NCBI RefSeq assembly: GCF_022346545.1
Contig: NZ_JAKRNU010000009.1
Location: forward strand, 1 to 64,000
Source of the DNA: Sporosarcina sp. ACRSM
Lineage (GTDB): Bacteria > Bacillota > Bacilli > Bacillales_A > Planococcaceae
Length of the DNA stretch: 64,000 nt
Reading direction: 5' to 3'
Part shown: positions 54,704-64,000 of the stretch, piece by piece
How the letters are laid out: each line of letters starts with the position of its first letter
Numbering within the stretch: the stretch's first letter is position 1
Program-made: the position numbers and the translations under genes
The notes under the pieces: generated by a model
What the model saw: only the letters and a program-made list of their open reading frames with translations
The model's database searches: none
What the model was told of the DNA's origin: nothing

Positions 54704-57260
54704 TGTCCATAACCTCCGGCAAGATAATGGTTATTTTTGTGCCTTGCCCTTCATGACTTTCCAGCTTGAATTGCGCATTTTTCAACAACTTCAATTTATT
54801 GAAAGCATTCACAAAACCGATTCCATCTCCACTAAGTAACGCCTCTTTTTGTTCTTCTTTTATCCCAATCCCATCATCTTGGATAACAAGGATAATCCCT
54901 TCAGCACCTTTATGAATGGAAATCGATAATGTGCCACCTTCCCTTTTTTTCGAAATGCCATGTTGAATCGCGTTTTCAACAAGTGGCTGTATGGTCATGG
55001 CTGGAAGTGTAGTTTGAATACATTCATCAATATCGTAGTGGACCGTTAGTCTATCGCCATATCTCATTTGCTCGATGGCTACATAGGCTGTCACCAGTTC
55101 CATTTCTTGTTTTAATGAAATCATTGAATTTTGTTTATAAAAATCCAGTTTTCCTCTGAAATAAGTTGCTAAATATTGCAATGCTTCCCGTGTTTTCTCT
55201 GCATCTTTGTAGGTCATACCAATAATTGTATTCAGCGTGTTATATAAAAAATGCGGAGCAATTTGTGCATAAAAATAGCTTAGTTCATTGTGGACAGCTA
55301 TTTGCGCTGCTTGCTTCATCGCGCATAACGATTCAACTTTAGCCTTGAGTTCTTCGGGTTGAACAGGCTTTCGCAAAAAGTCATTCGCTCCCACTGTCAT
55401 TGTCGTAACGGCATCTACTGATGGGGCACCCGCAGTCAAAAGTAAAATAGGTAGTTCAACTAAACTATATTCCTGCCGAATGAGTTCGCAGACTTCATAA
55501 CCCGACATCTTAGGCATCACTAAATCTATGATCAGTAAATCAATATGATTCTTCTTTATCATGTCGAGTGCTTGTTGCCCATTATCTACCGCGATGACTG
55601 TATATTGTAGGTCGCCTAACAAGTCTACAAGCAGTTGAATCGTTGCATGGTCATCGTCTACGATGCCAATCGTATTATTGCGCTGACCTACAACTCGCTG
55701 CGGAAGCTTCAACTTGGCGACGTTCTTACTAGGCTTGTTCCTTATTTCGGGTTCCATCTCATCGTTTCTTTCATATTCGTGCGGTCCCGCGAGTGGTAGC
55801 GTGAAAGTGAAACAAGTTCCTTTTCCCAATTCCGACTGCACCCAAATCGAACCTCCGAATAATTCAATTAACTGCTTGGCAATCGTCAGTCCAATACCCA
55901 GTCCCTCGGTATTCTGCTCATCGTTTATTTGAAAAAAAGATGTAAATATCAACTCCTTATACTTTTTTTCAATACCGATTCCCGTGTCTTCGATGGAAAT
56001 CTGCATCTGATCCTCTCTCACCCTCGCAGTCACAAGGATAGTCCCTTGCTTTGTATATTTAATGGCGTTATCCATCAAATTGAAGACGATTTGTTTCAAG
56101 CTTTGTGGATCTACATACACTGGTGGTAAATCGCGAGCAATCTCGTTTTGAATTGTAACAGGATAGAATGGGGGCAGTAGAAAACTCATTTCCTCTAGCA
56201 TTTCGTCCACAACCGTCAGCTGAACAGAAGTCGGTTGGCTAGATGTATCCTCTTGTTGCATCGTTGAGACGCTCAATAAATCTTTCGCAATGACGGATAA
56301 GCGCTTGCCAGCCTGTTGAATGCGCGTCACAGTTTCCTGTTGTTTTAATCGTAAGGGGCCTTCCGTTCCTTCCATTAATGATTGAGATAGATTCAACACC
56401 GTTTGTAATGGCGCTTGCAGTCTCTGGGATGTTCGCTTTAAGAATTCATCCCTTAAATGATGATACAGAAGCAAATCATTGGATAATTGTTCAACTTGCA
56501 AGTGATTCGACTGAAAACGTCGGCCCATCAGCAAGGACAAGCCCATGGTCATAATGATAAATAGCAAAACATGCACATAGCCAATTTCCAGGGCGACTAA
56601 GAAATGCAATCCTATGAGTACTCTGTGGCAAATAAAGGTCGTCACAATAACAAGCAAATACTCAGACCAAGCGGTTTTATCCCAAAATGCTTTTAGTAAA
56701 ACGTGAACAATATAAACATTACACATCCCCAACATGAGGATGACGATGATTCGATAATTTTCCATTGGAAAATGATTCATCATAAATTCGAACACCTTTG
56801 GAATTCCGAAGAGCAAAACGTGCAATACTAACAAACTGACCAAACGCATGACTATTTTTCGATTGGCGTACTTTTGAAAAAAACTATTGATATACAATAA
56901 AAAGAACACGACAGATAAATGAATGAGTGCTACCTGCATTGATTTGATCGATAAGCTATTGAAGTTTTGGAAGCTTAGTAAAAATAGTTGTTCATTTAAT
57001 GTGGCAAAATATAAGGCTTGGATGAAGAAATAAATACTGAAGTAGAGTTGGTAATACTCATTTCTTATTTGCAAGAAAGAACCCAAATAATACAGAGCCA
57101 ATACGATATATCCAGCAAAAAGAATGGCATCCAATATATTATTTTTTTCACCTAATACTATCGATCCGTTAAGATTCTGGAGTTCATTGTTAAAATAGAT
57201 GCTCAATAAAGTTACTGCGATAATCAATAGAGATAGAATACTAGCGACGCTTCTTCTCAC
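54681..57260 (-). CDS. Hybrid sensor kinase with two kinase modules, the first lacking its phospho-His
   Basis: 859 residues, GTG start after GAGGTG. N-terminal 7TM sensor of 7TMR-DISM type (about 1-245). A HisKA-like helix follows (about 260-335), in which the usual SHELRTPL box reads SQRLQAPL, with Gln279 in place of the phospho-accepting His. An HATPase domain (N-box [27 protein letters not shown]) and a receiver domain (about 530-645, Asp579 in LIIDLVMPK) come next. Last is a LytS-type His_kinase module with intact His670 in [10 protein letters not shown] and a second HATPase domain ([10 protein letters not shown]). Signal flow likely runs through the second module to the adjacent SARP regulator. 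Confidence 0.9.
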   Translation of the reverse strand: MRRSVASILSLLIIAVTLLSIYFNNELQNLNGSIVLGEKNNILDAILFAGYIVLALYYLGSFLQIRNEYYQLYFSIYFFIQALYFATLNEQLFLLSFQNFNSLSIKSMQVALIHLSVVFFLLYINSFFQKYANRKIVMRLVSLLVLHVLLFGIPKVFEFMMNHFPMENYRIIVILMLGMCNVYIVHVLLKAFWDKTAWSEYLLVIVTTFICHRVLIGLHFLVALEIGYVHVLLFIIMTMGLSLLMGRRFQSNHLQVEQLSNDLLLYHHLRDEFLKRTSQRLQAPLQTVLNLSQSLMEGTEGPLRLKQQETVTRIQQAGKRLSVIAKDLLSVSTMQQEDTSSQPTSVQLTVVDEMLEEMSFLLPPFYPVTIQNEIARDLPPVYVDPQSLKQIVFNLMDNAIKYTKQGTILVTARVREDQMQISIEDTGIGIEKKYKELIFTSFFQINDEQNTEGLGIGLTIAKQLIELFGGSIWVQSELGKGTCFTFTLPLAGPHEYERNDEMEPEIRNKPSKNVAKLKLPQRVVGQRNNTIGIVDDDHATIQLLVDLLGDLQYTVIAVDNGQQALDMIKKNHIDLLIIDLVMPKMSGYEVCELIRQEYSLVELPILLLTAGAPSVDAVTTMTVGANDFLRKPVQPEELKAKVESLCAMKQAAQIAVHNELSYFYAQIAPHFLYNTLNTIIGMTYKDAEKTREALQYLATYFRGKLDFYKQNSMISLKQEMELVTAYVAIEQMRYGDRLTVHYDIDECIQTTLPAMTIQPLVENAIQHGISKKREGGTLSISIHKGAEGIILVIQDDGIGIKEEQKEALLSGDGIGFVNAFNKLKLLKNAQFKLESHEGQGTKITIILPEVMDNESDTSR

Positions 57261-57439
57261 AATTCACCTCATTCATACGACATTTTGACTAATTAGAATA
57301 TTCAACTTATTGGTTATTCTATTTTAACTGATTCCATAGGATAAAAGCACTTATTTTGCATCTATTTTAGGTATCAAAACAATTTATTTTTTAAAAACTT
57401 TATTATCATAATACTTTTTGACTACTTCGAGAATATAAA

Positions 57440-57473
57440 AAATCCGTAAAAGTAACTTTACTTTTACGGATTT
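57440..57473 (-). terminator. Terminator of csaB
   Basis: AAATCCGTAAAAGTAA / TTACTTTTACGGATTT stem, then TTTTTTAT on the minus strand. The rest of 57261-57548 is AT-rich with no gene. Confidence 0.8.
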
Positions 57474-57548
57474 CCCTATGTTTTACAGCTATTGGTAACT
57501 ACTGCAATTGTTTTTATATAAATGTTAGGCAGTTGGAGGCACTACTGA

Positions 57549-58688
57549 TTACTTAACCGCATCCACAAACTGCTTTGTTCCTGCCATTGAGGCGTCGTAT
57601 AATTGCTGCGACAATTTTTTCGTATTGTCCATTGTTTCCGGCCAATTTTCTTTCATATCATTGAACGCATCCAAAAACAGGGTGTCTTGTTTGTGGATAT
57701 CCCCGATCGGGAATGCATAGGCCTCCAATTCGGCCAATTTCATGAAGTCATTCACTTTATGATGATAGGAGATGGCCATGATCGGTGTTTCTGTGCATGT
57801 CGCCAAGATTAAGGAATGGAGCCTTGTACCGATGATGATATCCTGTTGTGCCGTTACTTCTAAGATCCTGTCAGGCAACAAGTTATCGTCGATAATGGAG
57901 ATCTTCTCCTTGTGCGTCATCTTTTGCTGAATATCTTTTGTGACGTCCGCGTCTTGCGGGAATTTCGTCGCGAAAAAAGTCAGTTCGACATCATGTCGTG
58001 CCGCCAGATTGTCCAAGTTTTTCGCCATGCCTTCTACATAATCATTGTAGATAGCGGGATTTCCTTCTGGCCAGTAACCAGCGTTGTAGTAAGGGACAGC
58101 TGTAATGCCGATTTTCGTTGGGGCAACGGATTTCTTTGCGCCCTCCTGGCGTAATGAAAACGCCGGATCACCGATGATCTGCACGTCTTCTTTCACACCG
58201 ATTTCCCGTAGCAGTTCTGCAGATTCCGGGTCACGCACCGACACGCTTTCCGCATGTTTACACATATAGCGGATAAACCATTTGCCCAAGCCCGATAGCA
58301 ACGGACCCGCGCCGCAACCATAAATGACATATGGCGTATTCGAATTTTTCGCCATCATCGCATAAGAACCATATAGCGGCGCTTCTCTTTTATAAAGGTC
58401 CATTAAGATACCGCCCCCGCCGATGATGAGCAGATCGAACGTTTTGACGATTTCCTTATTAAGACGATACGTTTTGATGAATGTTTTCACTGCGTTGCCA
58501 TTTTTATAATAAAGCGGAAAACTGCTGACACCGTAGCGCTTCGCCGTCTGTTCAGGATTATTGCTGAAGACGGTCAGTTGCTCACTACCTATATTGAACG
58601 TCGACGTCACCTGCTTGATAATGCTTAGCAGAATCGCTTCGTCTCCGTTATTATCATTTCCATAATTGCCGACAATACCGATTTTCAT
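57549..58688 (-). CDS. csaB: CsaB polysaccharide pyruvyl transferase
   Basis: 379 residues from ATG 58688 (AAAGGAAG RBS). N-terminus KIGIVGNYGNDNNGDEAILLSI, with the glycine-rich IIGGGGILMDLY and a C-terminal GTRLHSLILA ... AISYHHKV, typical of the PssM/CsaB family. It adds ketal pyruvate to secondary cell-wall polymer, the receptor for SLH domains, and so enables anchoring of the six SLH proteins seen in this window. Lies next to an SLH protein gene, as csaB genes often do. Has its own promoter. Confidence 0.92.
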   Translation of the reverse strand: MKIGIVGNYGNDNNGDEAILLSIIKQVTSTFNIGSEQLTVFSNNPEQTAKRYGVSSFPLYYKNGNAVKTFIKTYRLNKEIVKTFDLLIIGGGGILMDLYKREAPLYGSYAMMAKNSNTPYVIYGCGAGPLLSGLGKWFIRYMCKHAESVSVRDPESAELLREIGVKEDVQIIGDPAFSLRQEGAKKSVAPTKIGITAVPYYNAGYWPEGNPAIYNDYVEGMAKNLDNLAARHDVELTFFATKFPQDADVTKDIQQKMTHKEKISIIDDNLLPDRILEVTAQQDIIIGTRLHSLILATCTETPIMAISYHHKVNDFMKLAELEAYAFPIGDIHKQDTLFLDAFNDMKENWPETMDNTKKLSQQLYDASMAGTKQFVDAVK

Positions 58689-58719
58689 GTGTATACTTCC
58701 TTTATTTCGTGATGGTTTT

Positions 58720-58748
58720 AGTATAGCATAGCCGCGCGTGCTCTTGAA
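58720..58748 (-). promoter_or_regulatory. csaB promoter (extended -10)
   Basis: Minus strand TGCTATACT: -10 TATACT at 58725-58720 with TG extension. A weak -35 TTCAAG is at 58748-58743, 17-bp spacer. Confidence 0.55.
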
Positions 58749-58778
58749 AATGGAACCCACTACCCAACCTCAAAAAAA

Positions 58779-58817
58779 GTGCCAGTTGCTGATACATATT
58801 GAATCAGTAACTGGCAC
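58779..58817 (-). terminator. Terminator of the SLH glycosidase gene
   Basis: GTGCCAGTTACTGAT / ATCAGCAACTGGCAC stem (one mismatch), followed by TTTTTTT on the minus strand. Confidence 0.83.
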
Positions 58818-58827
58818 CAAATGTCTT

Positions 58828-61104
58828 TTACTTATTGATGCTGCGGTATAGAAATGCGCTGAATTGTGCGCGGTTCACAGGTTTATTCGGCTCGAAGTTG
58901 CCTTTTTCATTGCCCGTTGTAATGCCGCTGTTCGCTAAAATATGCACTTGCTTGTACGCCCAGTGGCTTGCTGGGACATCTTTGAATTTCTTCGCTGATT
59001 CGCCTTCTAGCTTATAAGCTTTCACGAGAATCGCCGCCATTTGTGCTCTTGTCAACTGTCCGGTTGGGTCGAAATTACCGTCTCCGGTACCACCTACGAT
59101 ATTGGCATTGGCGATGGCATTGATTTCATTGAAATAGCGGTGTGAAACCGGAACGTCTTTAAACACTTGTGTGCCCGGTTTTGTCGTATCCAAATCGAAT
59201 ACTCGGCTTAAAATGACAGCCGCATGTTCACGGGAGAGTGTATTGCCCGGATTAAATTTCCCATCCAAGTCCCCTTTGATATATCCACGCTGCTTCAGGA
59301 AATTGATTTCCGTGAAGTATGCGTAATTGGCAGGGATGTCTTTGAAGGCAGGCGCCCCGTCCGTTACATTGATCGGGATACTCGCTGTTTTCGTACCGAG
59401 TTTCACCGTCACTTGCCCTTTGCCGGCTTTGTTCGCTGCTTTGAAGCTTCCGGATTGGGTGATCGTTCCAATATCGCCTGAGACGCTCCACTCCAGTTGT
59501 TCAGGTGCATAAATCAGGTTCTTCCCTTGTGCATCTGTCGCTGTCGCTTTGAATGAAACCGAAGCGCCCGGTGTCACTTTTGACGTCGAAGGTGCAATCG
59601 TCAATTTCGTCGGTGCATCGACGACTGTGACAGGGAATGATTGTTTCGCATTGCCATATTGTACGGTAACCCGGTCCTCCCCGGCCTTCACTGCACTATA
59701 GGATAGCCCCGATCCTGAGACTGTCCCTTTCTCCGATACGACTTGGATCTGGTTATTGTCCACTTTCAACGGATTATAATAAGCATCAAGCACATGATTG
59801 ACCGTCATCGAAACTTTCGATCCAACGAGTAACGTACCGATTTGATTGCGTGAAACGCTAATATGGGCCGGATCACTCACGGGTCCGGTACTGATTGCCT
59901 CGATAATGGCTGATACGCGACGCTCAGCGGAGTTAGTCGTCCGGTTTGCCAAGACGACTGTATTGCTGCCGTGGTTACGTACACCCATTGCAGTGGAACC
60001 GCCGCCGTCAAAATTGATGGCCCTGTCATAACCTTGTGCCGCCAAGTAATTGGCAAACTGTGTCAATGTCATACCGTTACTGTAACCGGAACGGTTGTCC
60101 ACTGTCACAAGATGCACTTGTTTTTTGTCCTTACTGATGGCAACAGCTGTACGTGCAGTACGTGAACTCGCCCGCCAGTTGGATGTATCCATCGTGATAT
60201 GCGGTTTGCCGTCTTTCAATAGCATCGGTCCGCTCGCCAGCATGAACTGGGAATCCATCCATTTGTCGTCGATGGATAATGAAAGGGAGACATCTTCCCC
60301 AACTTGCATGTTTTTAAAGCGTTCAAGCCCTTTTGCACCGTGAACGGACAAGACAAAACCGGTTTTCGGTATTTCTACTTTTTCTTTTGAACCATAGCCA
60401 CGCACCTTCACCACTTTTCCGGACACTTGTTGCCCGTATTGCGTATGCGTAATCGGCTGACCTGTGTCAACGACAATTTCAATTCCATATTGATTAGAAT
60501 TGGTATATTGGCTACTATATTGCGGTGTAAAAATGATCGTTTCGTCATTTTGACGTTCACGGTTCAGACCTGTGATTTGGTAATTGAATCCTTTATAACC
60601 CAAATGGATGCCCAAGTTGAAATGATCAATTTCGGCAAGACCATTTTTTGTGACACCAAAAGCGATCGGCTGGCTCACGTAATAGCTGGATGAGCTGGAA
60701 ATGACACCGCCGTTGACGATATTATTTCCTTGTGAAATCAAATACATCGGATAACCGCTATTCATGTCGAAGAAGGAGGCATTGATGGCCCCGACGACAC
60801 GGTTTCCATCCTTGGAATCCCGATTGGCCAAAGAGGTCGTCGTTTGCGTTTTGTTAATCGGTGATGGTAGACCGATATCCAATTTCGTATGTGGATCTCC
60901 TAGATTGACAGATAGATGATTTATGTAATTTGTTCCAGAATGTGTATATTGAGAATATTTTACTCCCGAAGACACCGGATAACTTTTCACCGAATTTTGA
61001 TTGGCAGAAGCACTTATCGGGGCAGTCCATAACAATGCGGCCGCCGCTGCTGTCATGGCAATCTGTTTCCCGACACGTTTCATTGAAGCTACTTTACTAA
61101 CCAT
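58828..61104 (-). CDS. Secreted phosphodiester glycosidase-family protein with Ig-like and SLH domains
   Basis: 758 residues, AAAGGAGAG nine bases before ATG. Signal peptide (ends ISASA). A phosphodiester glycosidase (NAGPA/DUF2233) domain spans about 75-400, with VVGAINASFFD, MLASGPMLLKDG, RTARTAVAI and the glycine-rich AINFDGGGSTAM. Two bacterial Ig-like (Big) modules follow (about 410-570). Three SLH modules end the protein (about 575-755; FNPGNTLSREHAAVIL, FDPTGQLTRAQMAAILV, FEPNKPVNRAQFSAFLY). NAGPA-type enzymes remove N-acetylglucosamine linked by phosphodiester; a role in trimming wall teichoic or secondary polymers is plausible. Confidence 0.88.
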   Translation of the reverse strand: MVSKVASMKRVGKQIAMTAAAAALLWTAPISASANQNSVKSYPVSSGVKYSQYTHSGTNYINHLSVNLGDPHTKLDIGLPSPINKTQTTTSLANRDSKDGNRVVGAINASFFDMNSGYPMYLISQGNNIVNGGVISSSSSYYVSQPIAFGVTKNGLAEIDHFNLGIHLGYKGFNYQITGLNRERQNDETIIFTPQYSSQYTNSNQYGIEIVVDTGQPITHTQYGQQVSGKVVKVRGYGSKEKVEIPKTGFVLSVHGAKGLERFKNMQVGEDVSLSLSIDDKWMDSQFMLASGPMLLKDGKPHITMDTSNWRASSRTARTAVAISKDKKQVHLVTVDNRSGYSNGMTLTQFANYLAAQGYDRAINFDGGGSTAMGVRNHGSNTVVLANRTTNSAERRVSAIIEAISTGPVSDPAHISVSRNQIGTLLVGSKVSMTVNHVLDAYYNPLKVDNNQIQVVSEKGTVSGSGLSYSAVKAGEDRVTVQYGNAKQSFPVTVVDAPTKLTIAPSTSKVTPGASVSFKATATDAQGKNLIYAPEQLEWSVSGDIGTITQSGSFKAANKAGKGQVTVKLGTKTASIPINVTDGAPAFKDIPANYAYFTEINFLKQRGYIKGDLDGKFNPGNTLSREHAAVILSRVFDLDTTKPGTQVFKDVPVSHRYFNEINAIANANIVGGTGDGNFDPTGQLTRAQMAAILVKAYKLEGESAKKFKDVPASHWAYKQVHILANSGITTGNEKGNFEPNKPVNRAQFSAFLYRSINK

Positions 61105-61224
61105 TAAGCGGAACTCTCCTTTCCTATGAATATACAGCTTACCAAAGGTTTCGACAGATTGCCATAATCCATAAGTTGTAAAATAGAAAAGGTTGTAAAT
61201 TTGTGATTATTATTTCTTACGGGG

Positions 61225-61640
61225 GATCATAGGTTAGGGGGGCGCTCATTCATTCTCTCAAGTGATCATAGATCGTGGCACGCGATCATTAATCCATACA
61301 AGCGATCATAGATCATGGCACGCGATCATTAATTCTCTCAAGTGATCATAGATCATGGCACGCGATCATTAATTCAGACAAGCGATCTTAGATCAAAGCA
61401 CGCGATCATTAATCCATACAAGTGATCATAGATCATGGCACGCGATCATTCATTCTCTCAAGTGATCATAGATCATGGCATGCGATCATTCATCCTCCCA
61501 AGTGATCATAGATCAAAGCATGCGATCATTCATTCTCTCAAGTGATCATAGATTGTGACATGCGCTCATTAATCCAAACAAGCGATCATAGATCAAAGCA
61601 CGCAATCATAAATCCATTCCTATGATCATAGCCCCCACCC
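61225..61640 (-). repeat. Phased array 5 (reverse orientation, exact 20-bp period)
   Basis: TGATCR/TGAGCG cores read on the minus strand. The plus-strand ATCAT recurs at 61226, 61265, 61285, 61305, 61325 and onwards at an exact 20-bp period, with units of 40 bp (AGTGATCATAGATCATGGCA / CGCGATCATTAATTCTCTCA). Extra GATCATGG motifs fall at the 10-bp mid-points. The only array in reverse orientation; it lies between the SLH glycosidase leader and the O-antigen ligase terminator. Confidence 0.87.
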
Positions 61641-61677
61641 CCGCGCTCAATGATGCTGCTCGAGCGACCACCAAAAA

Positions 61678-61716
61678 AACCGCGTAAAGTGTCTAATTTT
61701 ACACTTTGCGCGGTTA
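61678..61716 (-). terminator. Terminator of the O-antigen-ligase-like gene
   Basis: AACCGCGTAAAGTGT / ACACTTTGCGCGGTT stem (one mismatch), then TTTTTTGG on the minus strand. Confidence 0.83.
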
Positions 61717-61722
61717 TTAAAG

Positions 61723-63186
61723 TTATCGTTCTTTCAAATTCATTTTCACGTATTGATTGGTATACGACGCAAATGTTCCGAAGATCAGGAAGTAGAACAT
61801 CGTATACATCTTCAATTCCCAAATATTATAGTAAAAACCGGAAAAGCCGGTTGCGAACCATAGTGCGATCATGAATTTTCCAAACACGGTTTTCCGTTCT
61901 TTCCAGAACATCGCAAGCATCCCTAACAAAAAGGCTGCAAACAATACAACGCCAACTGCACCTGTTTCCGCAATCACTTGGATGTACTGATTATCGGAGT
62001 AGAAATACTTGCCACCGTAAATATCCGAACGGATGCCGTAATGGTTGTAAATCGGTGATCCGTAAGACAATGTCGCAGACCCTCCGAATGATCCGAAGCC
62101 TGTCCCCGTGATCGGGTTATCCTTAAAGACTTCAAAGCCTTTATTGATATAGAAGAATCGACCGCTTTCGGACATGAGCGCCAAGTTATTTTCATCGAAC
62201 GTCTCGCTAATCCTTCCACCGAAACTCCCCGCTCCTGGTGCCGGTGCACTGAGACCCAGTGATTGAAAATACTGTACAGCAAGATTCACAGGGAAATAAA
62301 TGATGATGATTGATGTAATCCCAGCGAGCACCAAACGCTTGAGCACTTGCCAATTTTTTGTCAGCAAAATGAAAATCAAGCCGAAAATGAACGCTGAAAT
62401 CCATGTTCCCCTTGAGTAAGTTAAGATGAACACCCCAAGGAAGAGCACAAGATTGATATTCAAGAACAACCGGTATTTCTCTTTGCCATACACCGATTTC
62501 AAGAAAAAGAGCGCGATGATTGCAAAAAACAGTAAGAGCGCCAAGGAATTGGGATTCCCAGGAAGCCCATAAATGCGGACAGCATTCGTAGCAGACAATG
62601 TCTTATACTTCCAGATATCCGGCAACAACAACTGTCTCAAGGACAATTTCTCAATCAAACCGTGGATGGACACAATAAAGCCTGTCCACACCGTCACCCA
62701 TGCAAATCGACGGTACCAACCTTCCGGTAACAGCATTCTGGAGAGGATATAGTAAAGCAAATACATGATGATGAATGTCCGGATTTGGAAAATCACAGCT
62801 GCGGGTAAGACGTTTTGCATCAATCCGATTACTGCGCCGAACAACAGGAATGCAAAGAATGCCCATTCAAACCATTTAAACGAAAACAACGACTTCCAAT
62901 TCCGTCCACTGGAAAGAACCAGTTTAGCAAACGCGATGACTGTAATCAGGTCACCGACTAATTTTAAACCTGAATTCACTTCCACCAGTAACGGACGGAT
63001 ACTGACATAAATAATGAGAAACAGCAAACTTTGTTGCGGCCTAAAAAAGGCAAACAGGACAAAAAACAACGACGTTGCCACTAGCGCTATGGATGAAGGT
63101 AGGAATAAAGCGACTACGACCACCGCGAGCGCCACTAACAGTGAAACTGTATCTTTATCGCTTACATATTTTTTTAAAGTTGACAT
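61723..63186 (-). CDS. O-antigen ligase-family (Wzy_C) membrane protein
   Basis: 487 residues with about 11-12 membrane helices and one large extracellular loop (about 330-400). The Wzy_C domain has FLGVFILTYSRGTWISAF before the loop and the GTGFGSFGG motif within it. Family members join or polymerise lipid-linked glycans on the outer face. RBS AAAGGG 11 bases before ATG. No other glycan genes adjoin it in this window, so the polymer is unknown; a csaB gene is 3 kb away. Confidence 0.85.
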   Translation of the reverse strand: MSTLKKYVSDKDTVSLLVALAVVVVALFLPSSIALVATSLFFVLFAFFRPQQSLLFLIIYVSIRPLLVEVNSGLKLVGDLITVIAFAKLVLSSGRNWKSLFSFKWFEWAFFAFLLFGAVIGLMQNVLPAAVIFQIRTFIIMYLLYYILSRMLLPEGWYRRFAWVTVWTGFIVSIHGLIEKLSLRQLLLPDIWKYKTLSATNAVRIYGLPGNPNSLALLLFFAIIALFFLKSVYGKEKYRLFLNINLVLFLGVFILTYSRGTWISAFIFGLIFILLTKNWQVLKRLVLAGITSIIIIYFPVNLAVQYFQSLGLSAPAPGAGSFGGRISETFDENNLALMSESGRFFYINKGFEVFKDNPITGTGFGSFGGSATLSYGSPIYNHYGIRSDIYGGKYFYSDNQYIQVIAETGAVGVVLFAAFLLGMLAMFWKERKTVFGKFMIALWFATGFSGFYYNIWELKMYTMFYFLIFGTFASYTNQYVKMNLKER

Positions 63187-63257
63187 TCACACAATTACCC
63201 TTTCTATGAAGAATCGCTTAACAAGCACAATGACCAATGAGATAGAAGTCCTCCGTC

Positions 63258-63266
63258 ATTATAGCA
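63258..63266 (-). promoter_or_regulatory. Extended -10 promoter of the O-antigen-ligase-like gene
   Basis: Minus strand TGCTATAAT, a perfect extended -10, 70 bp before the start codon; no clear -35. Confidence 0.5.
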
Positions 63267-63395
63267 TCTTATGGGACGTTTTGGTTTAACCTTTTGTTGC
63301 AATTTTATGAGGAAGTCATCTTGGGCTAAATATACCTTATTATTCTTGTAGTTTTCTGCTACTATTAATAGAAGGTAAAAAAGGAGGTTAATTGG

Positions 63396-64000
63396 TTGAA
63401 AAAATTATTCACGTTGATGCTACTCACTCTGTTATTATGGACCCCGATCGTCGCCGAGGCAAGTGATGTAAAGGGGCATCAGATGGAAACGGAGTTGAAT
63501 TACTGGATTGACAAAGGCGTAATTCGAGCCGATGCGAAAGGTAACTACAACCCGAATAAGTCGGTGACAAGAGGCGAGTTCGCATCCTATATTGCCCGTG
63601 CACTAGAGTTACCGACTTCTACAAAACACAAATTCAAAGATTTAAAGGCAAACACAACGCTGACCATCGAAATTCAGAATGCGGCTGGCGCAGGAATTCT
63701 TTCCGGCTATCCTGACGGCACATTTAGACCTAATGAAAAAATTACTCGTCAACATATGGCCGGGATGATGTATAAAGCGATGCGCTATATGAAACTACCG
63801 GAACAACATTCAAATTTCAAGTTCAAAGATACCAATAAAATATCTGCGAACTTCGTAAATCCGGTCGCTGTCGCACACAGTTTAAATATTATCCGTGGGG
63901 ATCACCGTAAAGATGGTGTCTATTTCAAACCTCAAGATCATGCGACTGTCGCTCACGCTTCGGCATTCCTTTTCAGAATGGTTGCAGCAGCTGACAAATT
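63396..64000 (+). CDS. SLH-domain surface protein, cut by the window end
   Basis: Starts at TTG 63396 with GGAGG eight bases upstream. At least 201 residues. Signal peptide (MKKLFTLMLLTLLLWTPIVA-EAS) followed by three SLH modules: YNPNKSVTRGEFASYIARAL, FRPNEKITRQHMAGMMYKAM and FKPQDHATVAHASAFLFRMV. The third has lost the usual T-R-A/E consensus. The rest of the protein lies outside the window, so its enzymatic or structural role is unknown. Confidence 0.85.
   Translation, partial: MKKLFTLMLLTLLLWTPIVAEASDVKGHQMETELNYWIDKGVIRADAKGNYNPNKSVTRGEFASYIARALELPTSTKHKFKDLKANTTLTIEIQNAAGAGILSGYPDGTFRPNEKITRQHMAGMMYKAMRYMKLPEQHSNFKFKDTNKISANFVNPVAVAHSLNIIRGDHRKDGVYFKPQDHATVAHASAFLFRMVAAADK

Noticed and set aside
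61105..61210. Second WalR-type box upstream of the SLH glycosidase
   Set aside because: Two TGTAAA motifs occur but 17 bp apart, not the required 11.

Overview
The window reads as chromosomal DNA of a Gram-positive, low-to-mid G+C member of the Bacilli, most like Planococcaceae (Sporosarcina and relatives). That placement is inference. It rests on AGGAGG-type ribosome binding sites, frequent TTG/GTG starts, six surface proteins with S-layer homology (SLH) domains, a csaB pyruvyl transferase that makes the cell-wall ligand for SLH domains, a sortase with an LPXTG adhesin, lipoproteins, and a secretin-less Tad/Flp pilus locus. No rRNA, tRNA or CRISPR was seen.

Layout. 1-6.1 kb: SulP anion transporter, CitMHS transporter, CaiB/BaiF CoA-transferase, M20 amidohydrolase. 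6.6-9.1 kb: GT4 glycosyltransferase overlapping a MurJ-like flippase. 9.2-14.4 kb: three secreted SLH enzymes (NlpC/P60 peptidase behind a triple WalR-type box, muramoyl-alanine amidase, 5'-nucleotidase). 14.5-27.3 kb: a leftward block with a VWA lipoprotein, an unknown gene, cpaB, tadZ, tadA, tadB, tadC, a Flp-like pilin, two TadE/G-like pseudopilins, a small membrane protein, a Trp- and Pro-Glu-rich protein and two related membrane proteins. 27.7-32.7 kb: another SLH nucleotidase and an IS607-type element with serine recombinase and an atypical TnpB. 32.8-38.0 kb: ugpCAEB-type ABC importer with a divergent glycerophosphodiesterase lipoprotein. 38.1-45.6 kb: acyl-CoA synthetase, alanine-glyoxylate-type aminotransferase, isocitrate lyase, malate synthase, a tiny zinc-ribbon protein and a divergent LytTR regulator. 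46.3-57.3 kb: transglutaminase-like protein, a 1732-residue Cna-B adhesin with its sortase, and a SARP-type response regulator with a hybrid kinase. 57.5-64 kb: csaB, an SLH phosphodiester glycosidase, an O-antigen-ligase-like protein and a truncated SLH protein.

Two repeat families stand out. (i) Five intergenic arrays place a TGA(G/T)C(G/A) core every 20-21 bp, in three of them alternating a GAGCG-type with a GATCA/G-type core, so that all cores lie on one face of the helix. (ii) A structured element of about 320-390 bp fills the gap between co-oriented genes inside two unrelated operons (tad and aceA-aceB). It begins at or just after the upstream stop codon and ends about 15-35 bp before the downstream start codon. 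A short relic follows the acyl-CoA synthetase gene. I found no described family for either by recognition.

Functional themes are the cell surface (SLH proteins plus CsaB, sortase/adhesin, Tad pilus, glycan export) and use of small carbon and phosphate sources (glyoxylate shunt, citrate-type transport, glycerol-phosphate uptake, extracellular nucleotidases).
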